DNA of 25,512 bases from Pararhodospirillum photometricum DSM 122 (GTDB lineage Bacteria > Pseudomonadota > Alphaproteobacteria > Rhodospirillales > Rhodospirillaceae): assembly GCF_000284415.1 (NCBI RefSeq), contig NC_017059.1, positions 3,664,060 through 3,689,571 on the forward strand. The letters are read 5' to 3'. A program made the translations under genes and the position numbers. The stretch's first letter is position 1. Every line of letters begins with the position of its first letter. The notes under the pieces were generated by a model that made no database searches, was not told the DNA's origin, and was given only the letters and a program-made list of their open reading frames with translations. This document shows positions 9,781-17,688 of this stretch, one piece after another.

Positions 9781-12402
9781 TCAGGCCCCTAGATAGCAGG
9801 CCCGCACCGCCGGGTTTTCCCGCACCGCCTCGGGCGACCCTTCTGCCAAGGCGCGGCCCCGATCCAGCACCACCACCCGGTCGGCAAACCCGAACACCAC
9901 CGCCATGTCGTGCTCGGTGAACAGCACGGCAAAGCCTTCCTCGTGGGCCAACGCCCCCACCAAGTCCATTAAGGCGGCTCGTTCGCCCAGGGCCATGCCC
10001 GCTACCGGCTCATCCATCAAGAGCAGCCGAGGCCGCCCGGCCAAAGCCAGCCCCAAATCAACACGGCGCACCTCGCCCTGAGCCAGCCCACCGCCCGGAT
10101 GGGAGGCGAGGGCGCCAAGGCCCAAGCGCTCCAACAAGAAGGCAGCCCGCGCGTCGGCCTCGCGCCGGGGCAAACTGAGGCGTGCGGCCGTGCGCAAGGC
10201 CTCGGCCACCGTCAGGGTCAGGAAGGGCCGGGGGCTCTGGAAGGTCCGGCCCAGGCCGACCCGAGCCAGACGCGACGCCGGCACCCCGGTAATGTCGCGC
10301 CCCAGCAGCGTCACCCGGCCCTGGTCGGGGCGCTCCTGACCGGCGATCAGAGCGAACAAGGTCGATTTGCCCGCCCCGTTGGGACCAATCACCGCCAGCC
10401 GCTCCCCGGCCCTGACCGTCAGCGACACCCCATCCACCGCCGCCACGCCGCCAAACGAGCGGGCCAAATCACTGACCACCAGCACGGGCTCCCCCTGGGA
10501 CGAGGCCGCCGGGCGTGGGGGAGAGACGGGGAGGGGAGAGGGGGTGGGGGTGGGGGTGGGAGAAGGGGCCGACGCCGCCCTCGGACGCCTGAGGATCGAG
10601 GCAAGCCCGCCCGGAAAGGCGAGAACCAGCACGACCAACACGCCGCCCACCGCCAAGCGCCAGAAGTCGGTGCCTGCCGCCAATCCGGTTTTCAGCGCGC
10701 TATAGGCGGCAGCACCGAGCAAGGGACCGGACAGGGCATGGATTCCGCCCAGCAAAACCATCACCAAGGCATCCACACTGACCGGAACGGCGGTCAGGGT
10801 GGGGAAAACGCTGCCCTTGTGGAAGGCCAGCAGCCCCCCGGCCAATCCGGCCGCCGCGCCGGCCACCACAAAGGCCAGTGCCTGAACCCGCGAGAGCCCC
10901 AAACCGCAGGCGGCGGCACGGGCCGGAGCATCGCGGGCACTCTGCAAGCGCCGCCCCCCCTCGCCCAAGATGAAGGCCCGCAGGCCGATCAACGCCGGCA
11001 CCACCAAGGCCAGCACCAACCACAAGAAAGGCCCGGGCGCCGCAATCCAGGCCGGTGGCCAGACCCCGACCAAACCGTTGTCGCCCCCGGTCAGCGCGCC
11101 GGCCTGAAGGGTCACGCCATGGATGATCTCGGCGAAGGCCAGGGTCAGCATGGCCAGATACACGCCGCCCAGGCGGGTGACGAACCAGCCAACGCCCAGG
11201 CCGCCCAGGGCGCCCGCCCCAATCCCGGCCGCCAACGCCAGCCCCAGCCCGGCCCCACCCTTGACCACCGCCAACGCCGCCCCATAGGCCCCCACGACCC
11301 AACGAAGGCGGCGTGACCAAAGCTGATCAGGCCGCCCGGCCCCACTCAGCAGATGCAAGGCGCTGGCGCTCAAGGCCAGGATCACGGTCTCGCTGACCAC
11401 GCTCAGGCCGTAAGAGCCGAGCCACAGCGGGCTCAGGGCCAGAACGGCGATCAGCGCGCCCCAGCCCAGGCGCTGCGTCGGCGTGGCCGGACGCAACACC
11501 GCCCCCGGGCCGGCCGGCGGCAAGGTGTCGGCCCGCAGGCGCCGCCCCAAAATCCCCTGGGGTCTGAGCGCCAGCACCAGCATCATGACCAGCCCCATGG
11601 TCACCAAGGTTCCCTGCGGGACCAAGGCGGTGCCAAAAGCACTGGCAAGGCCCAGCAGCAGCGCCGCCAGATAGGCCCCGGGCAGGCTGCCCATGCCGCC
11701 CACCACCACCACGACAAAGGCACTGACGATCATCTGAGTATCGAGATCGTGGTGGATGGTCTCACGCGGCAGCAGCAAGGCGCCGCCCAAGCCGGCCAAA
11801 AAGGCCCCCAGGGTGAACGCCCCGGTGAAGATCCAGCGCTGGTCGGTGCCCAGCGCCGCCACCATCACCCGATCCTCGGTGGCGGCGCGAGCCAGCAGGC
11901 CCCAACGGGTGCGAGTGAACACCAACCACACCAGCCCCAGCACCACAGGACCCAGGGCGATCAGGAACAGGTCATATTGGGGAATGCGCAGGCCGCCGAT
12001 CCGCACCGCCCCGGCCAGCCCCGGCGCGCGCGGCCCCAGCAGGTCCTCAGGGCCCCACAAAAGCGGCACCAGGTCATCGGCGATCAAGACCACGGCAAAG
12101 GTCGCCAAGAGCTGGAAAAGCTCGGGCGCCTGATAGATCCGCCGCAGCAAGGCCAGTTCCAAGACCAGCCCGATCCCGGCGACCGCCACGGGCGCCAGCA
12201 GCAGCGCCGGCCAAAAGCCAAGCCCCAGCGGCACAGCCAGGGTCCAGGCGATATAGGCGCCCAGCAAAAACAAGGTCCCGTGGGCGAAGTTCACCACCCG
12301 GGTGACGCCGAAGATGATGGAAAGCCCAGCGGCGACGAGAAACAAGGAGGACGCGCTGGCCAGCCCGCCCAGGGTTTGCCCGATCAGGGCTTCGGGAGAC
12401 AT
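9781..12402 (-). CDS. Single-chain LivH-LivM-LivG ABC transporter (permease-permease-ATPase fusion)
   Basis: One reading frame of about 873 residues joins three parts of a branched-chain-amino-acid-type importer. Residues ~1-290 are LivH-like (GLSIIFGVTRVVNFAHGTLFLLGAY). Residues ~310-605 are LivM-like (GGVYLAMLTLAFAEIIHGVT, TGGDNGLVGV). Residues 602-639 form a Pro/Thr/Ser linker. Residues ~640-873 are LivG-like with Walker A GPNGAGKST (~674-682), signature GLAQGE in place of LSGGQ, Walker B LLLMDEP and the H-loop FTEHDM. At residues ~357-370 the conserved GGLISFGHAAF is scrambled to RPDQLWSRRLR by two nearby shifts (about 11333-11340 and 11293-11302) that cancel. ATG 12402 has GAGG 7 nt upstream. 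It follows lpxK by 9 bp. No LivF or binding protein is present nearby, so the substrate is unknown. Confidence 0.9.
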   Translation of the reverse strand: MSPEALIGQTLGGLASASSLFLVAAGLSIIFGVTRVVNFAHGTLFLLGAYIAWTLAVPLGLGFWPALLLAPVAVAGIGLVLELALLRRIYQAPELFQLLATFAVVLIADDLVPLLWGPEDLLGPRAPGLAGAVRIGGLRIPQYDLFLIALGPVVLGLVWLVFTRTRWGLLARAATEDRVMVAALGTDQRWIFTGAFTLGAFLAGLGGALLLPRETIHHDLDTQMIVSAFVVVVVGGMGSLPGAYLAALLLGLASAFGTALVPQGTLVTMGLVMMLVLALRPQGILGRRLRADTLPPAGPGAVLRPATPTQRLGWGALIAVLALSPLWLGSYGLSVVSETVILALSASALHLLSGAGRPDQLWSRRLRWVVGAYGAALAVVKGGAGLGLALAAGIGAGALGGLGVGWFVTRLGGVYLAMLTLAFAEIIHGVTLQAGALTGGDNGLVGVWPPAWIAAPGPFLWLVLALVVPALIGLRAFILGEGGRRLQSARDAPARAAACGLGLSRVQALAFVVAGAAAGLAGGLLAFHKGSVFPTLTAVPVSVDALVMVLLGGIHALSGPLLGAAAYSALKTGLAAGTDFWRLAVGGVLVVLVLAFPGGLASILRRPRAASAPSPTPTPTPSPLPVSPPRPAASSQGEPVLVVSDLARSFGGVAAVDGVSLTVRAGERLAVIGPNGAGKSTLFALIAGQERPDQGRVTLLGRDITGVPASRLARVGLGRTFQSPRPFLTLTVAEALRTAARLSLPRREADARAAFLLERLGLGALASHPGGGLAQGEVRRVDLGLALAGRPRLLLMDEPVAGMALGERAALMDLVGALAHEEGFAVLFTEHDMAVVFGFADRVVVLDRGRALAEGSPEAVRENPAVRACYLGA
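10541..10560 (+). other. G-quadruplex motif in the permease-ATPase linker
   Basis: Plus strand G4-T-G5-T-G5-T-G3: four G-runs of at least 3 with single-base loops, the most stable class of predicted quadruplex. It is on the template strand of the Liv fusion gene and encodes the repetitive SPTPTPTPSP linker between LivM and LivG. Confidence 0.75.
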
Positions 12403-12411
12403 CACAACGCC

Positions 12412-13425
12412 TCAAGACTCGGGAAAAAGGAGGGGCGGCGGCGACGGCGCGAGGATCCGGCCCAAAACCGGGGCCAGCACGGCGCGAAACGCCGCCGGAT
12501 CCTCGAACGCCACCCGCACCCCCACCACGTCCACCTGGGGGCGCTGGTCGGGAGGCAGGCGCATGGCATCCTTGGCGGTGGTGACGGGAACGGCCTGCAA
12601 GGTCCAGGCCTCGTCAAGGATGGGCTGAATGTCGGTTTCGGCGTAGGGGTAGTGGTCGGCGAAGGGATGCTCGGCCACCACCTCGGCGCCCAAAGCCCGC
12701 AAGGTGGCAAAAAACTTGGCCGGCCGACCGATCCCGGCAAACGCCACCACCCGCTGGCCGGCGAGGCGGGCCGCCGAGGGGCCGGGTTCCAGGTGGGCGC
12801 CCAGCACGGGAAGCCCGGGCGGCATCCAGGGGTCCAGCCCCACGCTGTCGGGCCCCAGACGGATCACCGCATCGGCGCGGGCGAGGCCGGCGCGAATGGG
12901 CTCGCGCAAGGGACCGGCCGGGATCAGGCGCCGGTTGCCAAAGCCAAAGCCGCCGTCCACCACCACCAGGGACAAGGCCTTGACCAGACTGGGGTTTTGG
13001 TGGCCATCGTCCATCACCAGGACCTGGGCCCCCTCGGCCACGGCGGCCCGTGCGCCCTGTACCCGGTCGCGGGCCACCCAGCACGGCGCCAGATCACTGA
13101 GCAACAAGGGTTCGTCGCCCACCTCGTCGGCGCCGTGGCGGATGGGATCGACCCGCACCGGCCCGCGCAGGCTGCCCCCATGGCCGCGCGACAGGAAATG
13201 GCCCTCCAGCCCCAAAGCCCGCACCAGGGTCATGACCGCCTGAGCCACCGGGGTCTTGCCGGCGCCGCCAGCGGTCAGATTGCCCACACAGATGACGGGC
13301 ACGCCAACGTCCACGGGGCGGCCCCGGCGCAAGCGGCGTCGGGTGGCCGCGCCATACAGAAAGCCGAACGGCTCCAGGAAGCGGGCGGGGAAGGCGTCGG
13401 TCGCCCAAAAGTCAGGGGTGCGCAC
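12412..13425 (-). CDS. lpxK: Tetraacyldisaccharide 4'-kinase LpxK
   Basis: LpxK phosphorylates the 4' position of the lipid A disaccharide at the inner membrane, using ATP. The 337-residue protein shows VPVICVGNLTAGGAGKTPV with the P-loop at residues ~50-58, the FLSRGHGG region, VLVMDDGHQNPSL (Walker-B-like DDGxQ), RLIPAGPLREP and FAGIGRPAKFF, all LpxK signatures. The N-terminal hydrophobic region (FPARFLEPFGFLYGAATRRR) fits membrane contact. GTG 13425 has GAGG 6 nt upstream and gives a normal length. An earlier reading to 13482 would overlap waaA more deeply. It overlaps the waaA 3' end by 14 bp, so translation is probably coupled. Confidence 0.95.
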   Translation of the reverse strand: MRTPDFWATDAFPARFLEPFGFLYGAATRRRLRRGRPVDVGVPVICVGNLTAGGAGKTPVAQAVMTLVRALGLEGHFLSRGHGGSLRGPVRVDPIRHGADEVGDEPLLLSDLAPCWVARDRVQGARAAVAEGAQVLVMDDGHQNPSLVKALSLVVVDGGFGFGNRRLIPAGPLREPIRAGLARADAVIRLGPDSVGLDPWMPPGLPVLGAHLEPGPSAARLAGQRVVAFAGIGRPAKFFATLRALGAEVVAEHPFADHYPYAETDIQPILDEAWTLQAVPVTTAKDAMRLPPDQRPQVDVVGVRVAFEDPAAFRAVLAPVLGRILAPSPPPLLFPES

Positions 13426-14734
13426 CGGGGACCTCGTCCAGACAGGGGAGGGGCGGGGCGAGAGGATCCAAGAAGGGGGCAAGGGCGGCCAACACCCGGT
13501 CCAGCACGGCCCGCTCGCCCTCGGCCCAACGGCGCGCGGCGCTGGCCTGGGCTCGGGCCTGCTCGGGGTGGGTCAAGAAGATGTCCAGCGCGAGCGTCAA
13601 CTCATCGGCATCGGCCACCGCCCGCGCCGCGCCGTGCGCGATCATCGTCTGGGCGATTTCGGCGAAATTGGTCATCCCCGGCCCCCACAGCACCGCCCGT
13701 TCGAGCATCGCCGGCTCCAGGGGGTTTTGCCCCCCCAGGCGCGAGCCGGACTCGGGAAATGTTTTGCCCATCACGACCAGCGGAGCAAGCCGCAAGTACA
13801 GTCCCATTTCGCCCATGGTGTCGCCCAGCCAGATCTCGGTATCGGCGGCGGGCCAGCCCTGGGAGCGGCGGCCGACCCGCAGGCCCTGGGCGCTCAAGGC
13901 CTCGGCCAGGGCCGGGGCGCGCTCGGCGTGGCGTGGCACAACCAGAGTCAGGAGATCCGGGTGGCGTGCTTTCAACGCCCGGTGTACGCGGGCCGCCACC
14001 TCTTCCTCGCCCGGGTGGGTCGAGGCAAACAGCCAAGTGGGCCGCGCCCCTAAGGCAGCCTGAGCCTCGGCCAGCGCCGGGAGGTCAACCTCAGGGGCGG
14101 GGGCGGCCTGCTTGAGGTTGCCAAGCTGGGCGGTCCGGGGCGCTCCCAGGTCGGCCAGCCGCTGGGCATCGGCCTCGGTCTGGCCCAGGGCCAGGGCAAA
14201 GCCCCCCAGCATGCGCGTCACCAAGGGCCGCGCCAGGGCCCAGGCCCGATGGGAGCGCGCCGACAGCCGGCCATTGAGCAAAACCCGAGGCACGCCCAAA
14301 CGATCGGCTTCGGCCAGCAGGTTGGGCCACAGGTCGGATTCGCTCCACAAGATCAGGTCGGGCCGCCAGTGCTCAAGAAAGCGCCGGGCCGCCGCCGGGG
14401 TATCAACCGGGACGAACTGATGCACGGCTCCCTCCGGCAGGCGCTCGGCCAGAACCCGCGCCGAGGACACGGTGCCGGTGGTCAGCAGGAGATGCAAGGC
14501 GGGCCGCTCGGTACGCAGCCGGGCCATGAGGGGCAACAAAGCGGCGGCCTCGCCCAGGCTGGCCCCATGCAGCCAAACCAGGGGGCCCTCGGGACGGGGC
14601 AACCCGGCGATACCCTGGCGCTCGCCCAGGCGCACGGGATCTTCCTTGCCTCGCGCTAGTCTGCGGCGCAAAAAAGCATCAATGCCCGGTGCGCTGGCAG
14701 CGGTCAGGAGGCGGTACAAGGCTAAGGTGGGCAT
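13412..14734 (-). CDS. waaA: 3-deoxy-D-manno-octulosonic acid transferase (Kdo transferase)
   Basis: WaaA (KdtA) adds Kdo from CMP-Kdo to lipid A precursor at the cytoplasmic face of the inner membrane. The 440-residue product has the GT30 N-terminal motif WLHGASLGE (Glu62 in the conserved SxGE position), SESDLWPNLL, LLNGRLSARS, FASTHPGEE and the C-terminal MGKTFPESGSRLGGQNPLEPA donor-site motif. The start at 14734 (MPTLALYRLLT) has GGAG 6 nt upstream. The longer reading would overlap the GGDEF gene's 3' end. It is followed directly by lpxK, the next lipid A function. Confidence 0.96.
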   Translation of the reverse strand: MPTLALYRLLTAASAPGIDAFLRRRLARGKEDPVRLGERQGIAGLPRPEGPLVWLHGASLGEAAALLPLMARLRTERPALHLLLTTGTVSSARVLAERLPEGAVHQFVPVDTPAAARRFLEHWRPDLILWSESDLWPNLLAEADRLGVPRVLLNGRLSARSHRAWALARPLVTRMLGGFALALGQTEADAQRLADLGAPRTAQLGNLKQAAPAPEVDLPALAEAQAALGARPTWLFASTHPGEEEVAARVHRALKARHPDLLTLVVPRHAERAPALAEALSAQGLRVGRRSQGWPAADTEIWLGDTMGEMGLYLRLAPLVVMGKTFPESGSRLGGQNPLEPAMLERAVLWGPGMTNFAEIAQTMIAHGAARAVADADELTLALDIFLTHPEQARAQASAARRWAEGERAVLDRVLAALAPFLDPLAPPLPCLDEVPGAHP

Positions 14735-14787
14735 GAAAGCTCCAGGGCAAACCGGGAAGGAACCGGGCAAGGAGGGACCAAGACCGC

Positions 14788-16125
14788 TCAAGCCGTGCGG
14801 GCGTCGTCCTCGGCAAGCTCGGGGGTGAACAGGCGCACGCGCAGCGAGCCGCCACGCTTGGCGGCGTACATGGCAAGGTCGGCGGAGTGCACCAAGGCCT
14901 CGCGGGTCGCGGCCAACTTGGGATGCAGGCTCACCCCGATACTGGCCCCAACCTTGTGGATGACGCCATCCAGGATAATAGGCGAGCGGATCGCCTCCAG
15001 CAGCCGCCCGGCCACAGTCAGGGCCTGGGCATCATTGTCGCATCCGGCCAGCACGGCCACGAACTCGTCGCCGCCCACGCGGGCCACCATGTCGTCGGGG
15101 CGAACGGCCTCGCTCAGACGATGGGAAATGATGGTGAGCACCCGGTCGCCGGTGGCGTGCCCGAAGGTGTCGTTGATCGGCTTGAAGCGGTCGAGATCAA
15201 TGAAGGCCAGGGCCACTTGGCGCTGGTCCTCGCGGGCCCGGACCATGACTTGGTCGAGCCGAGCCTCGAAGGCGGCGCGATTGGGCAAGCCGGTCAAGGG
15301 GTCGTGCAAGGCGAGGCGCAACACCCGGTTCTCGGCTTCCTTTTCCTGGGTCACGTCGCGGACCACGCCCACCATGCGCACGGCTTGGCCGGTATCATCG
15401 CGCACCAGATTGGCCGTCTCGCGCAGCCAGCGCACGGATCCGTCGCGCCAGACCACGCGGTAATCCTCGTCGTAGGCCTTGCGGCCGTCCAGGCAGGCGG
15501 CTTCGCTCTCGCTGACGCGCGCCGTGTCCTCGGGGTGGATCAGGGCCAGAAAGCGCCCCCGGCTGGGCGCCATCTCACCGGGGCGCAGGCCCAGAAGACC
15601 GAACATCTCGTCGGACCAAAACAAGGTATCGCTGTCGATCGACCAATCCCAGATCCCAAGGCCGGCGAACCGCCGGGACGTGTTGGAGCGCTCCTCGGCA
15701 GCGCGCAGCCGCGCCAGTTCCTGCTCGTCGCTGAGATCGCGCAAAATCCACACCCGGGCCGGCCCCGCCACCCGGTGCACGGTGGCGGGAAACCAGCCGC
15801 CATCGGCACAATGGGCGGTGCCACGCACCGGGTCGGAGGACGGGGGGCCGTCCTTTTCCAAGACGGCCGTCACGGTAGCGCCGAACAAGGTGCGCACCAT
15901 GGTACCAGGATGCACGCCCTCGCGAACGCCCAGCATGGCCGAAGCCCGGCGACTGGCCCACACCACCCGGCCAAACCGATCGGTTTCAAACACACCATCG
16001 CGGGTGCCCTCCAGGACGGCTTCCAGGGTCTTGAGCCGGCGCCGGCTCCGCCACAGGCCCGCCAGGAGTCCGATGACGGCCACAAGAAGCAGCAAGGCGA
16101 CGGCGGTGAAGGCCTGACCGGTCAT
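14788..16125 (-). CDS. Membrane PAS-GGDEF diguanylate cyclase
   Basis: This 445-residue protein is predicted to make cyclic di-GMP from two GTP. An N-terminal transmembrane helix (residues ~5-26) is followed by a degenerate PAS (~35-130), a PAS_3-type domain with PAC motif (~150-265; WDWSIDSDTLFWSDEMFGLLG, DYRVVWRDGSVRWL, VVRDVTQEKEAE) and a complete GGDEF domain (LHDPLTGLPNR, FIDLDRFKPINDTFGH, GGDEF at ~351-355). An RxxD inhibitory site (RPDD, ~342-345) lies exactly 5 residues before GGDEF, so product inhibition is expected. No EAL domain is present. ATG 16125 is chosen for the helix start, but no good Shine-Dalgarno is seen. It lies just upstream of waaA on the same strand, with 53 bp between. 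Confidence 0.9.
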   Translation of the reverse strand: MTGQAFTAVALLLLVAVIGLLAGLWRSRRRLKTLEAVLEGTRDGVFETDRFGRVVWASRRASAMLGVREGVHPGTMVRTLFGATVTAVLEKDGPPSSDPVRGTAHCADGGWFPATVHRVAGPARVWILRDLSDEQELARLRAAEERSNTSRRFAGLGIWDWSIDSDTLFWSDEMFGLLGLRPGEMAPSRGRFLALIHPEDTARVSESEAACLDGRKAYDEDYRVVWRDGSVRWLRETANLVRDDTGQAVRMVGVVRDVTQEKEAENRVLRLALHDPLTGLPNRAAFEARLDQVMVRAREDQRQVALAFIDLDRFKPINDTFGHATGDRVLTIISHRLSEAVRPDDMVARVGGDEFVAVLAGCDNDAQALTVAGRLLEAIRSPIILDGVIHKVGASIGVSLHPKLAATREALVHSADLAMYAAKRGGSLRVRLFTPELAEDDARTA

Positions 16126-16197
16126 GGGCTGGGCGCGCTTCCAGGGAAGGTGAGCTCCAAGCGGGAGACGGGGCAAAGCCCCCAAACCGCTTGGCGA

Positions 16198-17559
16198 CTA
16201 CTGACACAAAAGACGAACGGCTGTCCAGTCCGCGGGCTCCAACGCCACATCTCCGCCGCGAGGGGCCACCCGCAGGCGGCGCAGCCTTTCGGGAGGCGAG
16301 GCCTCGGGCACCGCAAGAGGCGCCAGCACCGGGGCCAGACCAGGAGGCCGGGCGAAGGGAAGCTCGGCCGCGTCGTTCTGATTCTCCACATATAAGGTCA
16401 GGCCACGCTCACGCAAGCCGGCGGCACCCAGAAGCGCCAGGGCCCGGGCATCCATGGTCAACCGGGCGGCGGGGTCGGCGACCCGCTCGCGCAAATAAAC
16501 GCCCAGTCCCAGGGGCCGGGCCTCGACGTGACCGATCATCAAGCCCAAAACGGCGCGCGCCCCTTGGGTTCGGATCACCGCCCGAGAGGAAACGCGGGCC
16601 TCGCTTTCGGCCAAGGCCAAAGCCAGAAGGCCAGCCACCTCATCAGGACTGCGCAACGAGCGCAAGAGCGCCTCGCCCAGCACCACATGGCCGCCCGGCA
16701 AAACCAAGGGCTGCATCAAGGGCAGACGGACCATATGTAAGCGCATTGGCCAGGGCAGGGCCGCCGGTGCGGCAAGCCGGCGGGCCAAACGGTCAAGGGC
16801 AATGCGCCCAGGCAAGCCCGTGCACACCCCCACGGCCTCCAAAGGGGCAACCAGGGCCTCGCCCCAGTCGGCCTCCCGCGAGGTCGGCACCAGGGACTCC
16901 AGGCGTTCGGCCATGCCGGGCAAACTCATCACCCCAACGAGCACCCCCCCCACTACGGGCCAAAACCCCAAAGATGAGCAGGCCCAGGCGGGGCCCCAGA
17001 ACCGGCAAGGTGGCAGAGCGGATCGCAAGACGGGTGTGCAGCCGAGGCCAGCCGGCGGGGCGCAAGGGATCGGTTGGCCCCTCGCCGGCCACCCAGTCAC
17101 GCCACGCGAGGCGCCACGCCTCCAAGCGAGCACGCAGACGCGCCCGGCGCGACCGCTGCGGGCGCTTGCGACGCGGCGGGGGCGGAGGAGGGGAAAGGGA
17201 AGGGGAGGGGGAAGGGGAAGAGGAGGGAGAAGGGGAAGAGGAAGGAGCAACATCACGAGGCTCAGGCCTGGGATCCGCGGAAATCAGGGGATCAAGCAAC
17301 TCCAAAACCTGACCAGGAAAACGCGCGCACCCCAACACCGGCCCCTTGGCCTGGGGAGGCCGAGGGCGAGACTGGATGTCGGGCCAGGGCCAAGCCACAA
17401 GAATATGCCCCCGAGCATCCTGGACGACGAGGTGGCGCGGGGTGGGCAACACGGTCACGGACTGGGGAGAAGCGTGCGGCCCCGCCAGAAAAACCCCCAA
17501 CCGGGGGGACCGGCATCGCCCGTCTCACCGCCCACCGGATCTTGAAGACTGTCGCTCAT
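16198..17559 (-). pseudogene. Degenerate M48-like membrane protein, apparently frameshifted twice
   Basis: Three overlapping readings join into one protein of about 453 residues. The start is ATG 17559 (MSDSLQDPVGGETGDAGPPG), with AGGA upstream. A shift at A5C5 (17489-17498) leads to VFLAGPHASPQSVTVLP and RHLVVQDARGHILVAWPWP. Next come a Ser/Pro-rich linker, a basic stretch and a transmembrane helix (LGLLIFGVLA). A shift in a C8 tract (16944-16951; G8 on the coding strand) leads into an M48-like domain (LVLPGGHVVLGEALLRSLRSPDEVAGLLA). Where M48 peptidases have HExxH this protein reads LALAESEAR, so the zinc site is gone and it is probably not a protease. Each shift is one base in a homopolymer, so sequencing error or slippage are both possible. 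The exact N-terminus and function are uncertain. Confidence 0.65.
17184..17247 (+). other. 64-bp uninterrupted polypurine tract
   Basis: The plus strand is purely A/G from 17184 to 17247, with many G3-G5 runs separated by 1-3 bases, so it can form G-quadruplex or triplex DNA. It encodes the Ser/Pro linker (SSSPSPSSSPSPSPSLSP) of the M48-like gene on the other strand. Confidence 0.85.
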
Positions 17560-17688
17560 TCACGCATCCTACCACGACAAACACAAAGAAGGGGTGAAGG
17601 ATGCGTTTCCCCTCCTCGGCGTTGTCAGGACAGAACGGCGGGCGTAAAGCTGTGAGGCTGTCGTTTGGCCTTGCGAGGATGCCTGTCC

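Noticed and set aside
11353..14115. Plus-strand open frame of 920 codons opposite waaA, lpxK and the Liv fusion
   Set aside because: It spans three well-supported minus-strand genes and has the Gly/Gln/His/Arg composition of antisense shadows.
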